NCBI GenBank assembly: GCA_052148295.1
Contig: JBKQIP010000172.1
Span: 11,993-75,992, forward strand
Direction of reading: 5' to 3'
DNA: 64,000 nucleotides
Source: Bog-473 sp052148295
GTDB taxonomy: Bacteria; Actinomycetota; Acidimicrobiia; Acidimicrobiales; RAAP-2
The position numbers and the translations under genes are program-made. The notes under the pieces are model-generated. The model made no database searches and was not told where the DNA came from. It worked only from the letters and a program-made list of their open reading frames with translations. Below are positions 25,780 through 33,347 of the stretch, piece after piece. Position 1 is the first letter of the stretch. Every line of letters begins with the position of its first letter.

Positions 25780-27003
25780 CTACCGCAGGCGATAGAGGAC
25801 TTCGCCGGCGTCGGGCACGACGAGCGCATCGGGATCGGCCGACCACGCGGCCAGGTCGACCGCGGCCGGGTCCAGAGACCGGAGGTTGGCCCGGGTCACG
25901 ACCTCCTCGGGTATGCCCGTGGCGAGCGTGACGCGCACCCGTTGACGCTCGCCGTGCACCGGGTCGTAGGTCCCGGCTCCGTACAGATGGGTGGAGTGGG
26001 CCAGCTCGCCGCGGGGCCGGTCCCGGTACTCGTCCCAGTGAGCGAGGAAGTAGTCGCGGCAGTGATACCCGAGGCCGGCCTGGCCCGGGTGCGTGGACGC
26101 GATCTCCGTGATGTGGGGTGCATAGAGCACCACCTCGCCGCCGTCCGCCACCACCGGTTCGACCTTGTAGAACCCCTTGGCCCCCGTCCACAGGTCGGCG
26201 TATCGAGGCGGCACCAGTGACAGCACCCGTGGCACCGGTGCCGCCAGGTACTCGATGTGGGTCTCCGCGGCGATGCCGGCAGCGGCGGCCCACGCGTCGA
26301 CGGGGGGACCGAAGGTGAGGGAGTGCAACGCTCCCGTGGAGTGATCGACCACGCCGCACAACGCATGGCGCTCACCCGGTACGAGCGCCGCCGCGGCGTC
26401 GATCAGCGCGCGCACCGGGGTGGTCCCGGGCGTGCCGATGATGGCGCTGCTGGTGATCAACGCCCCCAGCCAGTGGGTGACGTCGATGAGCTCCGGTCCC
26501 GACAGCCCCGGGAACAGGTACTTGTTGCCGCCGGAGAACCCGACCACCTCGTGCGGGAGGACGGGGCCGATGATGATGGTGACGTCGCTGTCGAGGACCA
26601 ACCGGTTGATGCGGACGTCGACGGCCTCGTCGAGGAGTCCATCCGACAGCCGCCGCACGGTCTGGGGGGTCAGTGTGCCTACGGTCACGAAGGTGGCATC
26701 GACCCACCACTCGTGATTGACGACGACGAGCGCGGTCGGGCCCACCAGGGAGCCGATGGCGGCGTCCGTCATGGGCGCGTGCGTTCCCAGCGCGACGACG
26801 GCGGTGCACGAGCGCACGCGCCCCCGGACGGCGGCCTCCACCGCCGAGAGCATCAAGGGAAGGGGACAGGTCCTGGTGGCGTCGGGAATGACCAGGCACA
26901 GGGAGCGGCCGTCGAGGTCGAGACCCTCGAGGTGCGCCGTGATGAACCCTTGCACCGCCGCCGGGTCGAGGAGGCGGTCGGGGCCCCCGATGCTCGCGTT
27001 CAT
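25780..27003 (-). CDS. LarA family nickel-pincer racemase/2-epimerase
   Basis: This 407-residue protein belongs to the lactate racemase LarA family. All key residues of Lactobacillus plantarum LarA have counterparts at nearly the same spacing: Asp41 and Arg44 in PDATR, His75 in GTH, His151 in PHEVVGFSGG, Lys161 in GGNKYLFPG (pincer-cofactor attachment) and His177 (nickel ligand). The family includes racemases of lactate, malate and hydroxyglutarate, and a D-gluconate 2-epimerase that interconverts gluconate and mannonate. The start overlaps the stop of the UxuB-like gene (ATGA), whose product should be mannonate, so 2-epimerisation of mannonate is the attractive reading. No larBCE cofactor genes are in the window. 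Confidence 0.85.
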   Translation of the reverse strand: MNASIGGPDRLLDPAAVQGFITAHLEGLDLDGRSLCLVIPDATRTCPLPLMLSAVEAAVRGRVRSCTAVVALGTHAPMTDAAIGSLVGPTALVVVNHEWWVDATFVTVGTLTPQTVRRLSDGLLDEAVDVRINRLVLDSDVTIIIGPVLPHEVVGFSGGNKYLFPGLSGPELIDVTHWLGALITSSAIIGTPGTTPVRALIDAAAALVPGERHALCGVVDHSTGALHSLTFGPPVDAWAAAAGIAAETHIEYLAAPVPRVLSLVPPRYADLWTGAKGFYKVEPVVADGGEVVLYAPHITEIASTHPGQAGLGYHCRDYFLAHWDEYRDRPRGELAHSTHLYGAGTYDPVHGERQRVRVTLATGIPEEVVTRANLRSLDPAAVDLAAWSADPDALVVPDAGEVLYRLR

Positions 27004-28403
27004 GTCAGCTCCCTGATCAGCGCCATGCCGTCACGGAGCAGGCGGTCGAGGGACGTCGCCACGTCGGTCACGAATGTCGGGTCGAAATGATCCGCCAGGG
27101 CGAGGTGGGCCAGTGCTCTCAGATCACGGCCGGCCGCCGCCGAGCGGAGCGGTGTCCCGGCGGGATCGTCGACGGGGGGCAGGGCCGATCCCTGGACCTC
27201 GAGGCCGCTGGCCGCGGCGATCCAGACGGCGACGACGACGGCGAACCTCATGGCGTCGAGTCCGGCGCTGCGGCGGGCGGTCACGACCGAGGCGAATCGC
27301 TGTGGCAGCTTGCGTGACCCGTCGGCCGCGACCTGGGAGCAGGTGTGACCCAGTGCCGGGTTCGAGAAGCGGCGGAGTGCGTCCCGGGCGAAGGCGCCGG
27401 GCTGGACCGCGGCCGGGAGGCGGCCGACCTCGAGGACGTCATCGACCAGCTTCGCGACGAAGGGGGCGACCATGAGGTGCTCGGTGGCTGCCGCGATCGT
27501 CGTGCACCCGGCCAGGATCCCGACGTAGGCCAGGGCGGAATGGGGCCCGTTGAGCAACCACAGCTTGCGCCGTTCGAACGGTGCGATGTCGTCGACCAGT
27601 TCGACGCCGACCTCGCCGAGGGGCGGGAGCCCCTCCTCGGCGACCATGACCCACGAACGGTGGTGCTCCGTCGTGACGGCGCCCTGGTCGACGAGGCCGA
27701 GCCGAGCACTGATGTCCGCGATGTCCTGTGGGGTCGATGCCGGCACCATCCGATCGACGACCGAATTGGGGAACCGGACCTCATCGGCGATCCACGCCGG
27801 AAGGGTCGGATCGAGTCGCACCGCGATCTGGGCGACCTGGCCACGGAGCAGCGCTCCATTGCCGAGCACGTTGTCCAGTGAGGCGATGACGGGGGGTGCG
27901 GCACCCGCCTCGCGGTACCGGGCCAGGGCGAGGGTCAGGACACCGAGCGCCGAGGTCGGGCGTTCGGGGTGCTCGAGGTCCCCGGTGACCAGGTCATATC
28001 CCTTCTCGGTGATGGTCAGCGTCACCAGCCTCGTGCTCGGCGCGGTGACGGCGTCCACGGCGGCGCCGGGCCCGACGGCGACCGATGTGATCGATCCGAT
28101 CACCCGGAGCGGCCCTTCCCCGTCTGCTTCTCGCTCGGCCACGGTGTAGAGGCCGTCCTGGGGAACCAACTGGTCCTGCGCGCGGCGGCTCTGCATCGAG
28201 ACACCGCGGATGAGCGTCGGCAGGCCGCGTCGTGAGAGATCGTCGGCGTAGACGCCGAGGTGCGCGCGCGCGAAGGCGCCCACACCGAGGTGTGCGATCG
28301 TCGCCGGTGCCATGCGCGCGTAGGTGGGCCGCCACGCCGCCCGGGCACGACCGAGCGTGCGGGCGGACAGTCGGGATCGTGTGCCGGCCGTGACCGCCAT
28401 CAT
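27000..28403 (-). CDS. uxuB: Mannitol dehydrogenase family oxidoreductase, likely fructuronate reductase
   Basis: The 467-residue protein is a long-chain polyol dehydrogenase (MtlD/UxuB/UxaB). It has IAHLGVGAFARAHLGVYADD near residues 36-55, where the NAD-binding glycine motif lies, VTLTITEKGYDL, FPNSVVDRMVPAS and the C-terminal catalytic region KLWLLNGPHSALAYVG, with the family's conserved Lys-x5-Asn-x2-His. In this setting (uxaC and uidA nearby) it should reduce D-fructuronate to D-mannonate. Mannitol or tagaturonate as substrate cannot be excluded. It is the first gene of a two-gene operon with the LarA homolog. No SD is obvious before the two adjacent ATG codons at 28403 and 28400. Confidence 0.8.
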   Translation of the reverse strand: MMAVTAGTRSRLSARTLGRARAAWRPTYARMAPATIAHLGVGAFARAHLGVYADDLSRRGLPTLIRGVSMQSRRAQDQLVPQDGLYTVAEREADGEGPLRVIGSITSVAVGPGAAVDAVTAPSTRLVTLTITEKGYDLVTGDLEHPERPTSALGVLTLALARYREAGAAPPVIASLDNVLGNGALLRGQVAQIAVRLDPTLPAWIADEVRFPNSVVDRMVPASTPQDIADISARLGLVDQGAVTTEHHRSWVMVAEEGLPPLGEVGVELVDDIAPFERRKLWLLNGPHSALAYVGILAGCTTIAAATEHLMVAPFVAKLVDDVLEVGRLPAAVQPGAFARDALRRFSNPALGHTCSQVAADGSRKLPQRFASVVTARRSAGLDAMRFAVVVAVWIAAASGLEVQGSALPPVDDPAGTPLRSAAAGRDLRALAHLALADHFDPTFVTDVATSLDRLLRDGMALIRELT

Positions 28404-28424
28404 CGAAGGCCGTGCCGTGGGGTG

Positions 28425-28438
28425 TAACGTCGCCCGCT
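28425..28438 (+). promoter_or_regulatory. -10 element of a leaderless lacI-type gene
   Basis: TAACGT (28425-28430) lies eight bases before the GTG at 28439, the same spacing as at the GH2 gene. There is no Shine-Dalgarno sequence before that GTG. This favours a leaderless transcript and supports 28439 over the in-frame GTG at 28412. Confidence 0.45.
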
Positions 28439-29488
28439 GTGCGGCACCCGAGACGCGCCACTATTCTGGACGTTGCCGCACGCGCCGGAGTCCATCCGGC
28501 CACCGTGTCGCGGACCCTCAGCCGTCCCGAGAAGGTGGCGCCGGCAACACGCACGCGCATTGAAGCCGCCGTCGCCCAACTCGGATTCGTGCCGAACCGA
28601 GCCGCCAGAGTCATGAAGACCGGCCGCACGGGCAACATCGCCGTGATCGTCCCCGACATCACCAACCCGTACTTCGGCTCCATGGTCCGGGCCGTGGAGC
28701 GCAAGGCTCGCGAGGTGGACCTGCAGGTGCTGCTGGCCGACACGGGGGAGCATCCGGCCGAGGAAGTCCAGGCGGCCCGGACGCTGGCCCGCGACGTGGA
28801 CGGATTCGTGGTCCTGTCTCCCCGCCGCCTGCACCGGGAGCTGGGGGCGCTCGGCTCGGTGCCGGCCGTGTTCGTGAACCGACCTGTCCGCCAGCATGCG
28901 TCGGTGCTGCTGCGGAGCGCCTCGGCCGTGCATCAGGCGCTCCTGCACCTGGCCTCGCTCGGTCACCGGAACCTCGTGTTCCTCGGGGGGCCGGCCGGGT
29001 CCTGGGCCGCCGCCGAACGGCGCGCCGCCGTGCGCAAGACCAGCGGCCCTGCCGGTCTGGAGGTCCAGATGATCGACGCCTCGGCCCCCATCTTCGAGGC
29101 GGCGGCCGACGCCGTGCCGCGGCTGGTGGTGGGCCCGGCGACGGCGGTCATCGCCTTCAACGACCAGATGGCACTCGGGGTGATCGCCGGTCTCGCTCGT
29201 CTGGGACTCTCCGTTCCGCGTGACGTCAGCGTCATCGGGTTCGATGACGTTCCGATGGCTGCCATGGTCGCACCTCCGCTCACGACGATCCGCCTGCCGA
29301 CCGACGAGGCTGGTTCGACCGCGGTGACGTTGCTCTTGGCGGAAGGCGCCCCGACCACGGAGCTCTTCGGATCGCTCGTCGTGCGCGAGTCCACCGGCAC
29401 GGTCGCCAGGAACGGCAGGATCACGCGGACCCGAGCCAGCGCCGCCGCAAGTGGTGCGCGGCGGCCTTCGGGCGGCGGTCGCGCGTGA
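28439..29488 (+). CDS. LacI family transcriptional regulator of the glucuronide locus
   Basis: The 349-residue protein has the HTH segment ILDVAARAGVHPATVSRTLS, hinge helix AARVMKTGRTGNIAVIVPDI and a sugar-binding domain with VIAFNDQMALGVIAGL and SVIGFDDVPMAAMVAPPLTT. The PATVSR recognition helix is the CcpA/GntR-like type, which binds half-sites resembling TGnAA; the TGCAAAGCTTTGCA palindromes at 13902 and 32728 would suit it. It is divergent from uxuB and convergent with uidA. Its last 68 bases overlap the 3' end of uidA on the other strand, unusual for two conserved genes. Confidence 0.9.
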   Translation: MRHPRRATILDVAARAGVHPATVSRTLSRPEKVAPATRTRIEAAVAQLGFVPNRAARVMKTGRTGNIAVIVPDITNPYFGSMVRAVERKAREVDLQVLLADTGEHPAEEVQAARTLARDVDGFVVLSPRRLHRELGALGSVPAVFVNRPVRQHASVLLRSASAVHQALLHLASLGHRNLVFLGGPAGSWAAAERRAAVRKTSGPAGLEVQMIDASAPIFEAAADAVPRLVVGPATAVIAFNDQMALGVIAGLARLGLSVPRDVSVIGFDDVPMAAMVAPPLTTIRLPTDEAGSTAVTLLLAEGAPTTELFGSLVVRESTGTVARNGRITRTRASAAASGARRPSGGGRA

Positions 29489-31205
29489 ACACGCCCTTCT
29501 TGTTCCCATCGACGCGCATGAAGGACGGTCCGGTGGCGAAGTCCGCAAAGTTCCACACCTGCTCCCCGACGACGGCTTCGACGCGGTCGAAGACCCGGTG
29601 GTACGTGTCGAGCAGGGCCGCCTGGTACTCCTCGCTCCAGACCACGGCATCCACCGCATGCAAGCCGGGCATGGCATCGGCTCCGTACTCGGTCACGATG
29701 ATGGGCTTGCCATGCTCGCTGGCCCACCCCAGCAGCTCGGCCTCGAGCCCCCGTTCGGCGGCGGCGAGATCGCCGGGCTCGACGTACCACCCGTAATAGC
29801 GGTTGATCATGATCACATCGGCCAGCCCGCTCACCTGGCAGACGTTCGGCGGGGCGAACATCATGTTCACGAAGCCGACCGGCCGGCTGGGATCTGCCTT
29901 CCGTGCCACGGCGAAGAGGGGTTCGAAGTAGGCCCGAGCCTCGTCGGAGTGTGACTCCGGCTCGTTGGCCAAGCTCCAGAGAACGACGCTGGGGTGGTTC
30001 TTGTCCCTCGCGATCAGCTCCTCGATGGCCCGCCGGTGCGCGGCCTGGGTGGCGGAACCGATCGTCTCCTCCGAGAACGTCGTCTTGGGGCCACCGAGAA
30101 AGAGGCCGCCACCCACCCCGAGGTTGAGGCCGACCGCAGCCGTCTCGTCGATGACGACGATGCCGAGCCGGTCGGCCTGGTCGAGGACCTCCTCGGCATA
30201 GGGATAGTGGGACGTCCGGAACGAGTTCGCACCCAGCCAGCGGAGCAGCGCAAAGTCGTGGACCATGGAGGCGTCATCGTGGCCCCGGCCGCGCACGTTG
30301 AGGTCCTCGTGCTTCCCGAAGCCGCGGAAGTAGAAGGGCTCGCCGTTGATCAGGAACCGGGTCCCCTCAACTCGCACGGTCCGGATCCCGACGGGCAGGA
30401 CGTACCGGTCGACCAGTCGGTCTCCGTCCATCAGATCGGCCTGGAGCTCGTAGAGGTAGGCACGCCCCGGGTGCCAGAGGTTCGCGTCCGGCACGCGCAG
30501 CTCGCCCGCATTCCCGGTCGCCGCCGCAACGGGCCCGTCTGCTCCATCGTGGAGCGTCACCCGCACCGTGGCGTCTCCCTGCTCGGCAACGTCGGTCACA
30601 TAGTGGACGACGCCCGTCGCGGCATCGAGGTCGGTGAGCACGGTGAGATCGGCGATGTGCGAGCGCGGGGTCGAGCACAGCCAGACGCCGCGATGGAGCC
30701 CGGCGTAGTTGAAGAAATCGTGGTACTGCCGCTGCCGGCGTCGGCCGTCGGGCATCGCCTCCACTATTCCCGGAGGGATCGACTCCCACGTCAGTTCGTT
30801 GTTCACCACCACGGTGACGCGGGCCTCCGCGCCCGGCTCGACGACGCCGCCGATGTCCGCCTCAAAGGGGGTGTAGCCGCCCTCGTGGCTGGCGACGTGC
30901 GTGTCGCCCACCCAGACGTCGGCGCGGTGGGTGGCGGCGTCGAACCGCAGGAGGACCCGGCGTCCACCCCAGCCCCGGGGTACGAAGAAGGTTCGCTGGT
31001 ACCACACGTCACCGACGTGGTCATGAAGGGCCGGGTCGACGAGCAGGTCGTTGTAACTGCTGGGAACCGGCACCTGGCATGGGTCGGGCAAGGGTGCGCG
31101 CCACCACCCTCGCTCACGGCCGACGCCGTCCGCGTCGGCCGTGAAGCTCCAGAGTCCGTCGAGTCGCTTCACCTCGCGGGTCGCATTGTCCTGTGGCTTG
31201 AGCAT
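29421..31205 (-). CDS. uidA: Beta-glucuronidase, glycoside hydrolase family 2
   Basis: The 594-residue protein follows E. coli UidA almost throughout: KRLDGLWSF, GGYTPFEAD, HDFFNYAGLHR, GANSFRTSHYPYAEE, RYYGWYVEPGDL and GEQVWNFADF. The acid/base is Glu415 in LANEPE and the nucleophile Glu506 in VTEYG. The NxK pair that recognises the glucuronate carboxylate is present (Asn568, Lys570 in GNKKG), which separates glucuronidases from other GH2 enzymes. It is cytoplasmic and releases glucuronate from glucuronides. A GGAGGGG site precedes the ATG. It is 113 bp downstream of uxaC and probably in the same operon. Confidence 0.96.
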   Translation of the reverse strand: MLKPQDNATREVKRLDGLWSFTADADGVGRERGWWRAPLPDPCQVPVPSSYNDLLVDPALHDHVGDVWYQRTFFVPRGWGGRRVLLRFDAATHRADVWVGDTHVASHEGGYTPFEADIGGVVEPGAEARVTVVVNNELTWESIPPGIVEAMPDGRRRQRQYHDFFNYAGLHRGVWLCSTPRSHIADLTVLTDLDAATGVVHYVTDVAEQGDATVRVTLHDGADGPVAAATGNAGELRVPDANLWHPGRAYLYELQADLMDGDRLVDRYVLPVGIRTVRVEGTRFLINGEPFYFRGFGKHEDLNVRGRGHDDASMVHDFALLRWLGANSFRTSHYPYAEEVLDQADRLGIVVIDETAAVGLNLGVGGGLFLGGPKTTFSEETIGSATQAAHRRAIEELIARDKNHPSVVLWSLANEPESHSDEARAYFEPLFAVARKADPSRPVGFVNMMFAPPNVCQVSGLADVIMINRYYGWYVEPGDLAAAERGLEAELLGWASEHGKPIIVTEYGADAMPGLHAVDAVVWSEEYQAALLDTYHRVFDRVEAVVGEQVWNFADFATGPSFMRVDGNKKGVFTRDRRPKAAAHHLRRRWLGSA

Positions 31206-31318
31206 CGCCCCTCCGTTCGTGGTGTGCGTTCAGGCGCCGGGCCCGGGGTCAGGGAGCACGCGGCCGACGTCGCCGGTGGACGGGCTGGCGGCGAGGAGAC
31301 CCACCAGCACGCCGGCCG

Positions 31319-32722
31319 TCACGGTGCAATCCGGAAGGCGGTTCGGGCCAGGTGGTAGGCCAGGTCGTGGGCGACGTCGACGGCATCCGTCTCGTCCATC
31401 CGGTGCTCCGCCACCAAACGGGCCAGGAACCCCGCGTGCACGCGCCGGGCGACGTCATGGCGGGCTGGAATCGTCAACAACGACCGGGCGTCGTCGTTGA
31501 AGCCGACCAGGTTGGCGAAGCCGGCGGTCTCGACGACCTCCTCGTAAAACCGCCGCATCCCCTGCGGGCTGTCGTAGAACCACCAGGGCGGGCCCAGTCG
31601 CAGCACGGGGTAGTGACCCGCCAGGGGCGCCAGCTCGCGCCCGTACGTGGTCTCGTCCAGCGTGTAGACGACGACCGTCAGGTCCGGCTCGTTCCCGAAG
31701 CGGTCGAGCAGGGGCTTGAGCGATCCCACGAAGTCAGCCGGTCGGGGCATGTCGCCGCCGATGTCGCGGCCGAAGCGGGCGGCGAGCCGGGGGTTGTGGT
31801 CCCGCCACGACCCCACGTGCAGCTGCATCACCAGCCCGTCGTCCATGCTCATGGCGGCCATCTCGGTGAGCATCTGGGCCCGGAACAGCTCGGCGTCCTC
31901 GGGCTCCACGGCGCAGCCCGTGACCCGGGCGAAGAGTCGCTCCGTCTCGGGCCGCGGCAGGTCGGCCGTGGCGGGGGAGGGGTGCCCATGGTCGGATGCG
32001 GTGGCCCCCGCCTCCTTGAAGCTGGCGCGGCGCGTGCGGAGGGCATCGAGGTAGCCCGCCCAGGTCGAGGTGTCGGCGCCGGTGAGCTCACCCAGGCGGG
32101 AGACGTTGCGCCGGAAGTCGGACCGCTCCGGATCGATCACGTCGTCCGGGCGGAACGTGGGCACGACCCGGCCGGGCCAGCCCGACCGGCGGATGAGGGC
32201 ATGGGCGCCGAGATCGGCCACGGCGCCGTCCGTGGTCGCCAGGAACTCGATCCCGAAGCGATCGTAGAGCGCGCGGGCGCGGAAGTCGTCCTGGGCCAGG
32301 CGGCTGGTGATCTCGTCGTAGACGGTGTCCGCGGTCTCCGCTCGCAGGGGGTCCTTGACCCCGAGGACCACGTGCAGGGTGTGGTCCAGCCACAGCCGAG
32401 ACGGCGTGCCCCGGAACAGGTGGTAGTGCTCGGCGAGCACCCGCCACACCGCGCGGTCGTCCGTCTCGACCGGGGAGTCGTCCAGGGCGCGTACCCCGAG
32501 CGCCTCGAGCGGCGTGCCGTGGCTGTACAGGAGACGGAGGATGTAGTGATCCTTGGTGATCAGCTCGTGCGCCGGGTCGCCCGGGGCCGCGTCGTTCACC
32601 AGGGCCGAGGGGTCGCAGTGACCGTGGGGGCTGACGATCGGGAGGGAGCGAGTCTGTTCGTACAGGGCGCGCGCCACCCTCCGGACACCGGGTTCGGAGG
32701 GAAGGAGGCGATCCTCGTGCAT
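31319..32722 (-). CDS. uxaC: Glucuronate (uronate) isomerase
   Basis: The 467-residue amidohydrolase-fold isomerase converts D-glucuronate to D-fructuronate. Family motifs are SPHGHCDPSAL (about 30-40), DHYILRLLYSHG, FRGTPSRLWLDHTL, EFLATTDGA, PTFRPDDVID, MQLHVGSWRDHN and GPPWWFYDSP. The ATG at 32722 is preceded in frame by a GTG at 32725; neither has a clear SD. A perfect LacI-type palindrome lies just three to six bases upstream, so the start of transcription must be very close and repression would be direct. With uidA and the UxuB-like gene it forms the upper glucuronide pathway. No uxuA is in the window. Confidence 0.95.
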   Translation of the reverse strand: MHEDRLLPSEPGVRRVARALYEQTRSLPIVSPHGHCDPSALVNDAAPGDPAHELITKDHYILRLLYSHGTPLEALGVRALDDSPVETDDRAVWRVLAEHYHLFRGTPSRLWLDHTLHVVLGVKDPLRAETADTVYDEITSRLAQDDFRARALYDRFGIEFLATTDGAVADLGAHALIRRSGWPGRVVPTFRPDDVIDPERSDFRRNVSRLGELTGADTSTWAGYLDALRTRRASFKEAGATASDHGHPSPATADLPRPETERLFARVTGCAVEPEDAELFRAQMLTEMAAMSMDDGLVMQLHVGSWRDHNPRLAARFGRDIGGDMPRPADFVGSLKPLLDRFGNEPDLTVVVYTLDETTYGRELAPLAGHYPVLRLGPPWWFYDSPQGMRRFYEEVVETAGFANLVGFNDDARSLLTIPARHDVARRVHAGFLARLVAEHRMDETDAVDVAHDLAYHLARTAFRIAP

Positions 32723-32727
32723 CACGG

Positions 32728-32741
32728 TGCAAAGCTTTGCA
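32728..32741. promoter_or_regulatory. 14-bp LacI-type operator at uxaC
   Basis: TGCAAAGCTTTGCA, a perfect palindrome identical to the one at 13902-13915, sits immediately upstream of uxaC. Control by the divergent-side LacI protein at 28439 is the simplest reading. Confidence 0.65.
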
Positions 32742-33008
32742 TATGGAGACCCACGCGTCGGGAGGGGGGCGAATCACAATCTCAGGAGGAGTGGGTTAAC
32801 TTCATGGGTGGCGGCCCGACCATCGGCCGTCGGGGGTGGGGACTTTCGATACGCCGTGTGGGGAGAACGGTGTGACCGTGGTGGGACAACCGGCGCTTCT
32901 GACGGTCGCCGACACGGGACGAGCCACCCTCCATCGGCGCTGGTGCGCTCGGAAAATTCGAAAAAACACGCGCAGGACCTGGGAGTTTTCATCTCCCTCC
33001 GCCGTCTG

Positions 33009-33047
33009 TTGCACAGGTCGGCAGAATTTCTTATGCTTCGCAGAATT
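33009..33047 (+). promoter_or_regulatory. Promoter of the binding-protein/MFS-LivF/LivHMG locus
   Basis: TTGCAC (33009-33014) and TATGCT (33032-33037) are separated by exactly 17 bases, a good sigma-70-type promoter. GCAGAATT occurs twice (33021-33028 and 33040-33047), about two helical turns apart, flanking the -10, so a regulator may bind here. Transcription would start near 33044 and give a leader of about 300 bases before the binding-protein ATG. The 605-bp gap 32742-33347 otherwise holds an AT-richer patch, a CAAGATCTTG palindrome (33062-33071) and the small frame described next. Confidence 0.5.
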
Positions 33048-33091
33048 ACATATTCACAGAACAAGATCTTGGTTGTGGGGTAAAGGAACTC

Positions 33092-33226
33092 ATGATTGCC
33101 AAATGGCAGGGGAGCGTGAGCACGCTGCTGGAGAAGGCAACTCTCACACCGAGGGACGAAGCGCTTCTCACCGTGGCATCCGGGCGCCGTCGTGCGTCGA
33201 GCGGCCCACCGTGTGCGTGCCCGTGA
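33092..33226 (+). CDS. Possible small protein (44 codons) in the leader
   Basis: An AAAGGA site at 33082 precedes an ATG at 33092 that opens 44 codons (start MIAKWQGSVSTLLEKATL, end CACP). It lies about 50 bases downstream of the predicted transcription start. The N-terminal half could form an amphipathic helix, and no family is recognised. Codon use is mixed, so it may be a non-functional frame; a leader peptide or small membrane-associated protein are alternatives. Confidence 0.3.
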   Translation: MIAKWQGSVSTLLEKATLTPRDEALLTVASGRRRASSGPPCACP

Positions 33227-33347
33227 CCAAGAACGGCGCGTGGGCCCGTGCCGAGGTGGTCGGCGACGCCGGGGGTGGATCATCCCAGGACGTCATCAGT
33301 CGTTGCAGTGTGGAAAGACCAGCAGACACGAGGGGAAGGTTGCCATC

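Noticed and set aside
32803..32874. 23-codon frame after AGGAGGA upstream of the transporter locus
   Set aside because: Spacing from the SD is too long (about 12 bases), the product is Gly/Arg-rich, and it lies before the predicted promoter of the locus.
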